Shown here: piece by piece, positions 35,668-45,509 of the stretch
Numbering within the stretch: position 1 is the first letter of the stretch
Layout of the letters: each line of letters begins with the position of its first letter
From: JAIXWP01 sp965247015
GTDB lineage: Bacteria > Bacteroidota > Bacteroidia > Flavobacteriales_D > Sanyastnellaceae
DNA: 64,000 nucleotides
NCBI GenBank assembly: GCA_965247015.1
Contig: CBDFGG010000006.1
Location: forward strand, 496,001 to 560,000
Direction: 5' to 3'
Made by a program: the position numbers and the translations under genes
The notes under the pieces: model-generated
Database searches by the model: none
Told to the model about the DNA's origin: nothing
What the model saw: the letters and a program-made list of their open reading frames with translations, nothing else

Positions 35668-35672
35668 CAAGA

Positions 35673-35757
35673 GACAAATGACAAGTGACAAATGACAAAT
35701 AATCTTGCTTTCCGCAAGCATATTCTTATTTGTCACTTGTCATTTGTAATTTGTCAT
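35673..35757. repeat. GACAAAT 7-nt iteron hairpin
   Basis: Words GACAAAT, GACAAGT, GACAAAT, GACAAAT run into a small TTGC..GCAA stem-loop. The complement then runs back as ATTTGTC, ACTTGTC, ATTTGTA, ATTTGTC. It lies between two convergent genes, overlaps the stop of the S46 peptidase (35754-35756), and begins 6 nt after the stop of the small protein gene. Confidence 0.85.
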
Positions 35758-37904
35758 TGAACTAGTTTCATCTCATTCAATAGGTATCCGGCGCCGGCGT
35801 ATTCGTCGATGACCCATAGCACGTAGCGTGCGTCTACCATGATATTGCGGCAAATTTCTGGGCTGTAATAGATATCACTCATTGTACTTTCCCATGATCG
35901 GTCGAAATTGATTCCGATCAAATGACCATCAGCATTCAATGCTGGAGAACCACTATTTCCTCCTGTAGTATGATTGCTTCCGGTGTAGCACACGTGCAAT
36001 TCTCCATTCTCCGCATATTTTCCAAATTGCTTCTTTGCAATCATGTCTCTCAACTTTGTGCGAATCGCGAAATCTGGATTCTTGGTTTCATATTTTTCCA
36101 AAATACCTGAAGCAGTAGTGTACGGTGTGTAGGCCATGCCATCACGAGGTGCACTGCCCTCTACTTTACCAAAAGAAATACGAAGGGTGCTATTAGCATC
36201 ATTCCAGTTATTCTTCACAGGAAGAACCTCTTGTTTCGCGCGAACATAAGTTGACATCAATGCATCGAGCTGTCCATTGAAGGCTCTTACTTTAGGATTC
36301 AATTCTTTGAAATAAATATCATAAAGCTGAGAAGAGATATCCATGATAGGATCTTTGTATAGCTTCGATGCTGCTTTCGGTGTGTACTTCTTTACAAATG
36401 CAATGGCAAGGGTACTATCGCGCAATACGCTCTTCGCATATATCTTCTCGGCCATTACTCTGTAGTCTCCTTTCTTATCCGCATACTTTTGGAAAGCCGC
36501 ACCGCCGTAGCGACTGTCGATTGCTTTCAAGTAAAGCGGGGTCATGGAGGCAAACAATTGTTTCTCCGTTTCCAAATCAAAATCTTTGTAGAATAAACGC
36601 AGTCCTGCAATCAATTCCTCACGCTTTTTATCGAGACTTCCATCCTTTTTGGAATCCTCGTAGGTATAGAAATAGTCATCCATACTCTTTGCCGCTGCAA
36701 ACACTTCTGGGCCATAAAACACATATTCTACAAAGGCCTCACGGGCTAGATTGGTCGCTTTATTTTCTTGGTAAAGCTTTTTGATATTCTCTAAAAGTGG
36801 CTTCAACTCCGCATTTCCAGAAACCTTTTCTTGAAACGCACTCTCTTCTGTAGCCTTTACTGTAGATGCATTGAAACGCTTTAAGCCCATTTCTTGTCCA
36901 ATCCATTTCTTATACGCATTGCTGATTCCACTTTGCTTTGCTGCATATTGAATGCGTAGTTTATCCGACTGCTTCATGCGTGCATCAATAATGCTCAACG
37001 ATGTCTCACGCATCTTGATGCGCATTGGATTCGAAACATTCAATACATAATCCACTGCGTAAGATGTCAGCAAATGCTCAGTTCTACCAGGAAAACCATA
37101 TACCATTGTAAAGTCGCCTTCCTTCACTCCTTTCAGAGAGATCGGAAAAAAGTGACCCGGAGTGTACGGCACGTTGTCAGCACTATAATCTGCCGGATTG
37201 TTATTCTTATCGGCATAGATTCTAAACACAGAGAAATCACCTGTATGGCGCGGCCACACCCAGTTGTCGGTATCGCCACCAAATTTTCCAATTTCACTTG
37301 GAGGTGCTCCCACTAATCTTACATCGCGATACGTCTTACTCACGATCAAGAAATATTGATTGCCATAATTGAATGCACGCACCACTGCGTCAAGATTGGT
37401 TCCCTTTGCAGCTGCTTCAATTTTCTTTTTATTTTCTGCTCTTAATTTTTCAATTTCTGCGAGCGCCATTGAAAACAGAACACTCTCATTCATACTTGCA
37501 GTTACATCTTCCATGCTCACCACAAAAGTGGCGGTGAGACCTTGACAAGCGAGCTCTTCTTTTCTGCTCTTCGCCCAAAAACCATCAGTAAGATAGTCAT
37601 GCTCTACAGAAGAGTGAAACTGAATATAGTCGTATCCACAGTGGTGGTTGGTAAACATGAGCCCTTCATTAGAGACCATCTCGCCCGTGCAGCCGCCGCC
37701 GAAAAGCACTACGGCATCTTTTAAACTTGATTTATTTAAAGAATAGAGATCTTCTTTTGACAACTTCAATCCCATGCCGGCCATTTCATCGTGAACCGAT
37801 CCAAGCACGGATGGAATCCACATTCCCTCGTGGGCCAAGGCTTGTGCGCCAATTACGAATATGATGCACAACGTGCTTAGCCATTTACTCACTTTCATTT
37901 TCAT
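35754..37904 (-). CDS. S46 dipeptidyl-peptidase, DPP11-like
   Basis: A 716-residue exported S46 peptidase with a signal peptide (about 1-24). The catalytic triad sites are H88 (TNHHCGY), the Asp in FGGDTDNW (about residue 215) and S651 (GNSGSP). EGMWIPSVLG starts the mature N-terminus, as usual. R669 in NFDRSW, 18 residues after the Ser, corresponds to the S1 Arg of DPP11 (Arg673 in P. gingivalis). That predicts release of Xaa-Asp/Glu dipeptides rather than the hydrophobic preference of DPP7. It overlaps the J-domain gene by 20 nt, so the two are probably coupled. Confidence 0.9.
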   Translation of the reverse strand: MKMKVSKWLSTLCIIFVIGAQALAHEGMWIPSVLGSVHDEMAGMGLKLSKEDLYSLNKSSLKDAVVLFGGGCTGEMVSNEGLMFTNHHCGYDYIQFHSSVEHDYLTDGFWAKSRKEELACQGLTATFVVSMEDVTASMNESVLFSMALAEIEKLRAENKKKIEAAAKGTNLDAVVRAFNYGNQYFLIVSKTYRDVRLVGAPPSEIGKFGGDTDNWVWPRHTGDFSVFRIYADKNNNPADYSADNVPYTPGHFFPISLKGVKEGDFTMVYGFPGRTEHLLTSYAVDYVLNVSNPMRIKMRETSLSIIDARMKQSDKLRIQYAAKQSGISNAYKKWIGQEMGLKRFNASTVKATEESAFQEKVSGNAELKPLLENIKKLYQENKATNLAREAFVEYVFYGPEVFAAAKSMDDYFYTYEDSKKDGSLDKKREELIAGLRLFYKDFDLETEKQLFASMTPLYLKAIDSRYGGAAFQKYADKKGDYRVMAEKIYAKSVLRDSTLAIAFVKKYTPKAASKLYKDPIMDISSQLYDIYFKELNPKVRAFNGQLDALMSTYVRAKQEVLPVKNNWNDANSTLRISFGKVEGSAPRDGMAYTPYTTASGILEKYETKNPDFAIRTKLRDMIAKKQFGKYAENGELHVCYTGSNHTTGGNSGSPALNADGHLIGINFDRSWESTMSDIYYSPEICRNIMVDARYVLWVIDEYAGAGYLLNEMKLVQ

Positions 37905-38472
37905 CTGGTTTATATATGTAGAAATAATAATATCCTAGTCCGATAAATAACATCCCCAATGTAGCTGGGATCATGAAAAAATAGAACGGCTTTCGCTGCT
38001 CTACCGGCAATTCATCTTGGTGAAGGTACTTCCAAATCGGAATCACCACCATCGAAGCACATACTACGAGAAAAACTATGTTGTAAAAACTATCGAAGAG
38101 TCGAAGAGCTTTATATGATAGTGTGTTTTTAAATTCCTCCTCTGCTAACCGCTCTGCTTGCTTTTTCATCCGAATGCGTGCAAGCATTTCTTCTCGCTCG
38201 GCCCAACGTTGATATTCCTCTTGTCTTCTGCGGAGCTCGTCTACCGAAGGCTGTCGAACCACTGGTCTATCAATGTAAGCTGCGTGACGACGACGGCGTG
38301 CAGGATCAACTAAATAATCATATGCTTCCGTTACCTCGATAAACTTTGCCTCATCACTTTCTGTCGACCCCGTATCTGGATGGTATTTTTTCACCAATCT
38401 CCTGTATGCTGTTCTAACATCCGCATCAGTTGCGGACGTGGTTAAACCCAGTATGGCGAAATAATTTCTCAC
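37885..38472 (-). CDS. Membrane J-domain protein
   Basis: A 195-residue protein using a GTG start (38472). The J domain (1-70) has the invariant HPD in KKYHPDTGS. A charged coiled region (about 75-120) and two membrane segments (about 128-150 and 165-187) follow, with an acidic tail. J domains stimulate DnaK; the membrane anchor suggests action at the inner membrane, perhaps on exported proteins. Its last 20 nt overlap the start of the S46 peptidase. Confidence 0.85.
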   Translation of the reverse strand: MRNYFAILGLTTSATDADVRTAYRRLVKKYHPDTGSTESDEAKFIEVTEAYDYLVDPARRRRHAAYIDRPVVRQPSVDELRRRQEEYQRWAEREEMLARIRMKKQAERLAEEEFKNTLSYKALRLFDSFYNIVFLVVCASMVVIPIWKYLHQDELPVEQRKPFYFFMIPATLGMLFIGLGYYYFYIYKPDENESE

Positions 38473-38559
38473 TCAACAAAAAAAAGCAATTTTAACTATA
38501 AACATTATATCGTCTGTTGAATTTTTATTGTGTAAACTCGCTCCGAATTTTACAAGAAT

Positions 38560-39579
38560 ATGATTATCGACCTTAGAAGCGACACATTTACAAAGCCAAC
38601 AGCTGCCATGAAAGAATTCATGTTTAATGCTGAAGTAGGCGATGATGTGTTTAATGAAGATCCCTCCGTCAACGAACTGCAATCCTACTGCGCCGAGCTT
38701 TTCGGAATGGAGGCTGGTCTTTATTGCAGCAGCGGAACACAAACAAATCAGGTGGCCATTGGTGTCCATACCAAGCCTGGCGATGAAGTGATCTGCTCTA
38801 ACCTTGCGCACATTTATATTTATGAGGGTGGCGGCATCGCTCTCAACTCCGGCTGTTCAATGGCCTTGCTCGAAGGCGATCACGGCCGTATTACCGCAGA
38901 TGCCATTAGAAACGCTATCAACCCCGACGACATTCACCGCCCGATCTCAAGTCTTGTATGCATTGAAGACACCGTCAACAAAGGCGGTGGAGCTTGCTAT
39001 GACCTAGAGGAAATCAAAAAGATCAGCGCGCTCTGTAAAGAAAAAGGACTTGCCTTTCACTGCGATGGCGCGAGATTATTCAATGCGCTTGTGGCTAAAA
39101 ATATTTCCCCGAAAGAATATGGGCAGTATTTCGATTCAATCAGCATTTGTCTGAGCAAAGGACTAGGCGCGCCGGTAGGAAGTATTTTAATCGGTAAAAA
39201 AGACTTCATCAAAAAAGCAATTCGCAGAAGAAAATCAATGGGCGGTGGTATGCGTCAAGCAGGAATCATCGCCGCTGCTGGACTATTCGCTTTGAAGAAT
39301 AATGTGGCTCGTTTGAAAATTGATCATGACAACGCGCAATTGATTGCCGATAAATTGATCCAACTTTCTTGGGTAAAATCAGTGATGCCAGTAGAAACAA
39401 ACATTGTCATCTTCACTGTGGCTGATGGATTAACCTCTGATGAAATGGTTCAAAAACTTGCGAAGCAGGATATCAAATGCTTCACCTTCGGACCAGATAA
39501 AATAAGAATGGTCACCCATCTTGATTTGACGGATGACCATTACAACGAATTATTAAAAAGACTTTCTAGTGTGCAATAA
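38560..39579 (+). CDS. ltaE: Low-specificity L-threonine aldolase
   Basis: A 339-residue PLP-dependent aldolase (fold type I). K200 in CLSKGLGAP binds PLP, D169 in FHCDGARLFNA contacts the pyridine nitrogen, and the N-terminus IIDLRSDTFTKPT is typical. It splits L-threonine or L-allo-threonine into glycine and acetaldehyde. Full length. It is divergent from the J-domain gene and overlaps the end of the next, convergent gene by 14 nt. Confidence 0.92.
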   Translation: MIIDLRSDTFTKPTAAMKEFMFNAEVGDDVFNEDPSVNELQSYCAELFGMEAGLYCSSGTQTNQVAIGVHTKPGDEVICSNLAHIYIYEGGGIALNSGCSMALLEGDHGRITADAIRNAINPDDIHRPISSLVCIEDTVNKGGGACYDLEEIKKISALCKEKGLAFHCDGARLFNALVAKNISPKEYGQYFDSISICLSKGLGAPVGSILIGKKDFIKKAIRRRKSMGGGMRQAGIIAAAGLFALKNNVARLKIDHDNAQLIADKLIQLSWVKSVMPVETNIVIFTVADGLTSDEMVQKLAKQDIKCFTFGPDKIRMVTHLDLTDDHYNELLKRLSSVQ

Positions 39580-41431
39580 CTAACGGCAACGTCGCGGAGC
39601 GACTGCCATTATTGACATTCACGATATACTGACCATCGGCAAGATTCAAGTCCATTTGATGAAGGCCGGTGGTTTTTGTATTTTTTACAAAAACTACTTG
39701 CCCTAGCATATCATAGATAGTCATCTGTCCGCCGATAAGATTAGATGGCAACACCAATGTGAAGGTGCCCGTGTTTGGCTGAGGATAAATTTGAAGCATT
39801 GCTTCTGCACCATTCTCTTCTACTCCAACACAGCTATCGACCGTAAACTCAAAAGTGTCTACATCAGAACAGCCATCACTAGTGAATACTGTTGCGAATA
39901 TCGAATGTGTTCCAATACCCCATTCTGTAGCATCGAGTACGATACTCCCTCCCGTGCTTCCGTCATACCATTCGTATTCAAAATTGCTTGCTGGCGTAAA
40001 TGTGTAGAGTTCGTTAGAACAAATAGTGATAGGTCCTCCAAGCTCTGCAACGAAATTGTTTGATGGTTGTAAATTGTAGTTCACAGTGTATTCACAACCA
40101 TTTTCGTCTCCAACTGTAAGCATGTAAGTGCCGGCATCTAATGCTGGTGCAATGCTGCTTTCACTGATATAATTATTAGGACCTACCCACACATAGTTGT
40201 ATGGAGGTGTGGCTCCACTTGCCACTGCTGTTAGCTGACCGTCGCCACTCTGATCACAGAATGGTTGTTCGGGTGTTACGAATACATTCCAAAATTCTGG
40301 TTCGTTAATTTCTACTTCAGTGCTTAACACAACCCCACAAGTAGTGGTCATATTAAGGGTGTATGTTCCAACTGGAGCATCGAAGATGGTTAGTTGATTG
40401 CTGGTGTAACCATTGGTGCTGGTCCATTCGATATCACCTACAATTCCTTCGCCGATGACATAAGCGAATACTGAGCCTGTTCCGATTTCTCCTTTATTAA
40501 CAGGACATGCTACGTCGTTTGGAATTGCTTCGAGTGTAACCTCTCCGTCATAAGAATTCACCGTGAGCTGGGTGATGCCCGTAGAACCATTCCAACCATC
40601 GACTTGAACATAGTACGTGTCTCCAGGGATAAGACATCCACTATACATCAATGACGAGAAGCCATTTGAAGTAGAACAACCGCCAAACATATCATCGTTT
40701 GAAGTAACGAGTTCGAAAGTGCTAAAGTCAGCACAGTCTGTGGCATGCCATAAAGCTATTTGTGTATCGAAGCCTTCGAGTGCACCGCAAGTAGTGATTT
40801 CATAGTTGACACCCTCCTCCGCTACAAAGTATGCCCAAACACTATTGGAAGAAGTAGATTCACACCAGAAACCGTACACAGAGCAGTTTTCATCACTGGG
40901 TGCAATTTCTCCGAATGCTGCTATAGCATTGACATTATTGAGTTGAACACCTTCAGAATTTGGAACAACCTCTGCGGCGCCGCAAGGTTGGTCATAGGTT
41001 GGAATATTCGTAACACCAGCTTGGAAAGACCAAGTAGTGCCCGTACCGCCACCATAATAAACATGTGTTAATTGTCCATTTTCAAAAACTTCAATCACCA
41101 ATCCCCCATCTCCGTAGCTGTCTACAAAAATTAAATCGTATGTAGATTGAAAATCAAGACAGAATGGACCTTCTGTATATGTGCTATTGTTGTCATATCC
41201 ATTAGGACTGTTGTCAGCTGCTGTTCCTTCACAACCTACATTGAGGTTGGCGCCTTCAGCGATCACATCTGTGCCACATGGAGAACCTGTCGGTACGAGT
41301 TGCCAATAATTTTCATAAGCCCATGCATCAGTGTGCATCACGAATGTTACTTCTACTTGGCCATCCAAGCATTGACTGTAGGCGAAGTGAGTTATTGTAA
41401 ATAATACAAAAAGGGTAAAAAATCTTTTCAT
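39566..41431 (-). CDS. T9SS type A-sorted extracellular protein
   Basis: A 621-residue secreted protein with a signal peptide (1-19). The middle has Ig/SprB-like repeats (GTYTLNMTTTCGVVLS; GTYMLTVGDENGCEYTV) and a beta-rich domain with GDTYYVQVDGWNG. The end (LQIYPQPNTGTFTLVLPSN... ADGQYIVNV) is a type A sorting domain, cleaved by PorU on export. A TATATTTG -7 element lies at 41454-41461. No enzymatic domain was recognised. Confidence 0.82.
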   Translation of the reverse strand: MKRFFTLFVLFTITHFAYSQCLDGQVEVTFVMHTDAWAYENYWQLVPTGSPCGTDVIAEGANLNVGCEGTAADNSPNGYDNNSTYTEGPFCLDFQSTYDLIFVDSYGDGGLVIEVFENGQLTHVYYGGGTGTTWSFQAGVTNIPTYDQPCGAAEVVPNSEGVQLNNVNAIAAFGEIAPSDENCSVYGFWCESTSSNSVWAYFVAEEGVNYEITTCGALEGFDTQIALWHATDCADFSTFELVTSNDDMFGGCSTSNGFSSLMYSGCLIPGDTYYVQVDGWNGSTGITQLTVNSYDGEVTLEAIPNDVACPVNKGEIGTGSVFAYVIGEGIVGDIEWTSTNGYTSNQLTIFDAPVGTYTLNMTTTCGVVLSTEVEINEPEFWNVFVTPEQPFCDQSGDGQLTAVASGATPPYNYVWVGPNNYISESSIAPALDAGTYMLTVGDENGCEYTVNYNLQPSNNFVAELGGPITICSNELYTFTPASNFEYEWYDGSTGGSIVLDATEWGIGTHSIFATVFTSDGCSDVDTFEFTVDSCVGVEENGAEAMLQIYPQPNTGTFTLVLPSNLIGGQMTIYDMLGQVVFVKNTKTTGLHQMDLNLADGQYIVNVNNGSRSATLPLVIAH

Positions 41432-41453
41432 GCTGGTTAAGGTTGTTGAGCTA

Positions 41454-41461
41454 CAAATATA
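41454..41461 (-). promoter_or_regulatory. TAnnTTTG -7 element
   Basis: TATATTTG on the minus strand, 22 nt before ATG 41431 of the type A-sorted protein. Confidence 0.5.
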
Positions 41462-41501
41462 CTTGACTGATAGGGCCTCGTTGATAAATCTTGCTTCGAA
41501 G

Positions 41502-41533
41502 TTTGACTCATCCGTGGATACTCACCACCTTTG
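41502..41533 (+). promoter_or_regulatory. Promoter of the CvfB-like gene
   Basis: TTTG at 41502-41505 and CACCTTTG at 41526-41533, 20 nt apart. The TTG codon inside the -7 element could be mistaken for the start of the gene. Confidence 0.5.
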
Positions 41534-41548
41534 CACAAAATTGATAGG

Positions 41549-42385
41549 ATGCGAATAGCAGCGGGCAGAATACAAGAATTGCCAGTATTTGACACAAATG
41601 AGCGTAGTTATATGCTTGGTGATGAGAACTTTTCTGTTTTATTACCGAAGCGCGATGTACGCGGAAAGCTTGAAGATGGCGCGTTAGTGAAGGTTTTTAC
41701 CTTTTATAATGAAATGCGTGAATTAGAAGCAACGACACAACTTCCAGAAATTGAAGTAGGCGGAGTTGGCTCTTTTACGATTGTTACTATCAATGATTTG
41801 GGAGCATTCATCAATATCGGCACCCGCCGTGATATGCTCATCCCTCGCCGCGAAATGCGCGAAGGTTTGGAAGAAGGAAGAAAAGTGCTCATCACTTTGC
41901 AAGATGATGCGCGCAATAAAAGACTCTATGCTTCGACGCGTGTATCAGCACATTTCAAAAATGTGTATATCGATTTAAAGCGCGGCGATGAAGTTGATTT
42001 GATTGTTGCTGAAAAAATCGAAATCGGTCGTCGTGTTATTATCAACGGAAAATTTGCGGGCGTAATGTTTCGTCAAGAAATGCTCCGCACGCTTCGTGAT
42101 GGCGATAAGATCAAAGGATATGTGCGCAAGATTGAAGGTTCGGATATCACTGTGAGTATGTCCAAAGAAGGAGAAGCACTCCTCGAGGATGCAACCGCAC
42201 GATTGATGGAGTTTTTGGAAAATAATAACGGATACATCCGTTTGACAGACGATAGCGATCCAGAGGAAATCAAACTTCGTTTGCGTATGTCAAAGAAGAC
42301 GTTCAAAAAAGCAGTAGGGATATTGTACAAAGAACAAAAAGTACTCTTGACAAAATTTGGAGTGAAACTCAATCGTAAAGATTAA
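41549..42385 (+). CDS. S1-domain RNA-binding protein, CvfB-like
   Basis: ATG 41549 is chosen over the TTG at 41531, which lies in the promoter. The 278-residue product has tandem S1-like domains. The central one is VGSFTIVTINDLGAFINIG (about 71-89) with DMLIPRREMREG. The next covers about 145-205. A C-terminal winged-helix-like segment (MSKKTFKKAVGILYKEQKV) follows, as in CvfB. CvfB in Staphylococcus binds RNA and affects virulence gene expression; in Bacteroidota the role is unknown. Confidence 0.85.
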   Translation: MRIAAGRIQELPVFDTNERSYMLGDENFSVLLPKRDVRGKLEDGALVKVFTFYNEMRELEATTQLPEIEVGGVGSFTIVTINDLGAFINIGTRRDMLIPRREMREGLEEGRKVLITLQDDARNKRLYASTRVSAHFKNVYIDLKRGDEVDLIVAEKIEIGRRVIINGKFAGVMFRQEMLRTLRDGDKIKGYVRKIEGSDITVSMSKEGEALLEDATARLMEFLENNNGYIRLTDDSDPEEIKLRLRMSKKTFKKAVGILYKEQKVLLTKFGVKLNRKD

Positions 42386-42431
42386 TTCTGTATTCTTACT
42401 TCCAAATTACTAAGCCCAAGATTCTCGATAT

Positions 42432-44153
42432 ATGAGCGCTGAGCAGATTTTCAGTTGGATACATAACTTCCTTGTTTTCGACCCGAAAAATCCTTTCATC
42501 TTTACTTCTGGACTATTCTGGATTTTCTTTGCGCTGGTTTTAATTGTAGATAGTGTTATCTACAAAAAACGACTCGTAAGACATGCCTTCCTCTTTTTGG
42601 TGAGCATGTTTTTCTATTACAAAACAACAGACTTATTTTTCCTTCTGCTGCTCTTCACGGCGATATGGGATTACTCCATTGGCGGGATTATTCATAAGGC
42701 AAAGTCTGAGGGTGCGCGAAAAGCTTGGCTGACGGCGAGTATCATCATGAACCTCACCATTCTTTGTTATTTCAAATATGCCTACTTCTTTACTGATGCA
42801 TACAATTCAATTGTAGGCACCAATATTCAAGCCTTTGATATTGCTGCACATTGGAGTAATAGTTTTTTTGGAACTCATTTTTCCATTGATAAAATTATCC
42901 TTCCTGTAGGTATTTCATTCTTCACTTTTCAAAGCATCAGCTATACCGTTGAAATTTATAGAAGACAACTTGAGCCAGTGAAGCACTTCACAGACTTTGC
43001 ATTCTTCGTGAGTTTCTTCCCTCAATTGGTAGCAGGGCCCATTGTTAGATCTACCGATTTCATTCCTCAGCTTTACAAAGAATATAAACTCACAAAGGCA
43101 GAGTTTGGACTCGCTGTGTTTTGGATATTAAATGGTTTGGTAAAAAAACTTTTCCTTTCCGATTACATCGCCGTCAATTTTATCGACCGCATTTTTTCCA
43201 AACCAGATTCTTACACAGGCTTCGAAAATTTGATGGCTATCTATGGCTATAGCTTGCAAGTGTATGCCGACTTTAGCGGGTACACCGATATGGCCATTGG
43301 TATCGCCTTGTTGATGGGCTTTTATCTTACCAAGAATTTTGATTCTCCTTATAAGGCGACGAATGTTGGAGAATTTTGGCGTCGTTGGCACATGTCGTTG
43401 AGCAATTGGCTGCGTGATTATCTCTACATTCCTCTTGGCGGAAATCAAAGAGGCAGCATTGGCTCATTTATCATTCTAGGCATCTTCGTATCGATGATTG
43501 CGCTCTTGGCGCAGAGTCTTCTAGTGCTTGCCATTGGCAGCGGATTTATTATTACCCTGAGTTTGCTTGGCTATTTTATCAAATCGTTTGGAAAATGGCT
43601 CACCACTAATCTCAACTTGATGATCACGATGCTCATCGGTGGATTCTGGCATGGTGCCAGTTGGAACTTCATTATTTGGGGCGGTTTGAATGGATTGGGA
43701 TTAGTCTTTTACAAGCTTTGGAAAAAGATATCTCCATGGGAAAATAAATCCAAGTGGTACTTCAGAGCATGGGCGATTTTTCTCACCTTCTCTTTCATTT
43801 CATTCACCCGTGTGTGGTTCCGTGCCGGATCAAATAATAGTTGGAGCGAGATGGAAGAAAAGCATGACATTGCTTCAGAATTCCTTTCGGCAACGACCAT
43901 GCTCGATCGTATTTTTAATCACATGGATTTCTCGATCGCTCCACAAGTGATTATGGGGTATTGGAAAATATTTGCAGTGATTCTATTCGGTATGATTGTA
44001 CACTGGCTTCCGAGTTCTTTCAAAGAAAGTTATCGTGAGAAATTTGCCAACCTGCCCACCGCGGCGATTGTAGCGATTTGCGTATTGACTGTTGTTTTTT
44101 GCTATCAGATTATCTCTGCAGATTTACAACCGTTTATCTACTTCCAATTCTAA
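42432..44153 (+). CDS. MBOAT family O-acyltransferase (AlgI/DltB-like)
   Basis: A 573-residue polytopic membrane protein. Family motifs: QLVAGPIVR (about 197-205), GEFWRRWHMSLSNWLRDY (about 315-332) and FWHGASWNFIIWGG with the catalytic His (about residue 408). It transfers acyl groups, usually acetyl, to exported polysaccharide or another surface polymer. No separate SGNH partner is adjacent, so the substrate is unknown. It is separated from the CvfB-like gene by 46 nt. Confidence 0.9.
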   Translation: MSAEQIFSWIHNFLVFDPKNPFIFTSGLFWIFFALVLIVDSVIYKKRLVRHAFLFLVSMFFYYKTTDLFFLLLLFTAIWDYSIGGIIHKAKSEGARKAWLTASIIMNLTILCYFKYAYFFTDAYNSIVGTNIQAFDIAAHWSNSFFGTHFSIDKIILPVGISFFTFQSISYTVEIYRRQLEPVKHFTDFAFFVSFFPQLVAGPIVRSTDFIPQLYKEYKLTKAEFGLAVFWILNGLVKKLFLSDYIAVNFIDRIFSKPDSYTGFENLMAIYGYSLQVYADFSGYTDMAIGIALLMGFYLTKNFDSPYKATNVGEFWRRWHMSLSNWLRDYLYIPLGGNQRGSIGSFIILGIFVSMIALLAQSLLVLAIGSGFIITLSLLGYFIKSFGKWLTTNLNLMITMLIGGFWHGASWNFIIWGGLNGLGLVFYKLWKKISPWENKSKWYFRAWAIFLTFSFISFTRVWFRAGSNNSWSEMEEKHDIASEFLSATTMLDRIFNHMDFSIAPQVIMGYWKIFAVILFGMIVHWLPSSFKESYREKFANLPTAAIVAICVLTVVFCYQIISADLQPFIYFQF

Positions 44154-44160
44154 GAAAAAA

Positions 44161-44646
44161 TTATTTGCTTCTCTTGAAGTCGAACGTTACACGCGTGGTG
44201 CTGTTGTTTCGTGGCCCTTCTATATATGCTTGAAGCATAGAATCGTTTTGCAAACGATAAACAATTTTTTGAGGAAAATCATGCTCTGGATTTGAAAATT
44301 CAATCACATCCTTCGACTGAGCACTCATGCGAAAAGGAACTGCTTCACCTTTGTTTTGATTCGAAACTTGTGCCGAATAAACAGGAGCATTTCCTTCAAA
44401 TTTGATAGAAAGAAATTCGATGTAACTCGTATCTGCACCTTCCATCACAAATCCTTTTCCTTTGAGATTTTTTCCTTGATCTACTGACCACTCCTCGATT
44501 TGATGCGTGCGTGCGTCAGTTGATTCCCAACGGCCCACTAATCGGCCCAAATCAAATACTTTGGACTCCTCTACTTTCGAACGCTGTTGGCATTGTGAAA
44601 ATAAAGCGGTAATCAGTGCAGCTGATATATAGATTCGTTTGGACAT
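44161..44646 (-). CDS. Lipoprotein, DUF6265-like
   Basis: A 161-residue lipoprotein with a lipobox ending FSQC (Cys at about residue 19). The mature part begins LGRLVGRWES and contains FSNPEHDFPQKIVYR, a motif I associate with DUF6265. The fold resembles small beta-barrel lipocalin-like proteins. The function is unknown. It is convergent with the MBOAT gene, 7 nt apart. Confidence 0.75.
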   Translation of the reverse strand: MSKRIYISAALITALFSQCQQRSKVEESKVFDLGRLVGRWESTDARTHQIEEWSVDQGKNLKGKGFVMEGADTSYIEFLSIKFEGNAPVYSAQVSNQNKGEAVPFRMSAQSKDVIEFSNPEHDFPQKIVYRLQNDSMLQAYIEGPRNNSTTRVTFDFKRSK

Positions 44647-44668
44647 TGGTATGCGAATATAACAAAAA

Positions 44669-45448
44669 TCAGAGCCATCCCAAGATAAGGGCCGCCGCGA
44701 AGATGATCAATGTCCATTGGATAAAGCGATTGATCCAATCCAATTCTTTCTTTTGCATCCACTTGTTTCCTAAATAAGCACCAGCAAATGCTGCAGCGGT
44801 TGCAATTAATATTAATGATTTATTGAGCGATGCTACAGCAGTGAATGCAAATGTGCTATACACAATGATTCGCGCCGTATCTACCATGCAAGCAACTACC
44901 ACGCGAGTACCCATAAATGCTTCTTTAGATAATCCTGCCTTCATCAAGAAAGCACTGCGTAGAGCGCCTTGGTGTCCGCTTAATCCTCCGAAAAATCCAG
45001 ACACGACTCCACCAATGGGCATCCACTTTTTATCCATCTTCAAAGCTTTAAATGAAGCGTTCGTTTCAAGTATTGCAAAGCCCGCCACGATGACTCCAAT
45101 CAATACTTTGATGGTTGTGATTTCAAATGTTTTATCAAAAAGAATATAAGATTTTAAAACGTGATCGGACGGAATCACCTTAAGCATCCAGCTTCCCAGT
45201 AGGGCACCCACAATCGAAAGAGCACCAAAATATTTTACAATCGACCAATCAGCATATTTTCCTACTAAGTACAATTTGAAAATATTATTGAGCATATGTA
45301 CGATGGCCGTCGCTGTAATGGCGAGTTCGGGAGGAAAGAACAACATGAATGCAGGAAGCAATAAAGTGCCCAATCCAAAACCTGAGAAAAAACTCAAGAA
45401 CGATCCGGCCAATGCAAAGACGATAACGATGAGTATGTCTACAATCAT
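44669..45448 (-). CDS. TauE/SafE family permease (TSUP)
   Basis: A 259-residue membrane protein with about eight helices. Gly-rich family motifs: GSFLSFFSGFGLGTLLLP at the N-terminus and GGVVSGFFGGLSGHQGALR in the second half. TSUP proteins move sulfite, sulfoacetate, taurine or related anions; the substrate cannot be read from the sequence. It is followed by the DUF6265 lipoprotein after 22 nt. Confidence 0.85.
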   Translation of the reverse strand: MIVDILIVIVFALAGSFLSFFSGFGLGTLLLPAFMLFFPPELAITATAIVHMLNNIFKLYLVGKYADWSIVKYFGALSIVGALLGSWMLKVIPSDHVLKSYILFDKTFEITTIKVLIGVIVAGFAILETNASFKALKMDKKWMPIGGVVSGFFGGLSGHQGALRSAFLMKAGLSKEAFMGTRVVVACMVDTARIIVYSTFAFTAVASLNKSLILIATAAAFAGAYLGNKWMQKKELDWINRFIQWTLIIFAAALILGWL

Positions 45449-45509
45449 GACACAAAGAAAATCAAATGATTTGAGCGTCGGATTATTTTTCCGTTATTTG
45501 AGTTGAAAT

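Noticed and set aside
41531..41548. TTG start for the CvfB-like protein
   Set aside because: The TTG is part of the putative -7 promoter element; ATG 41549 is a better start.
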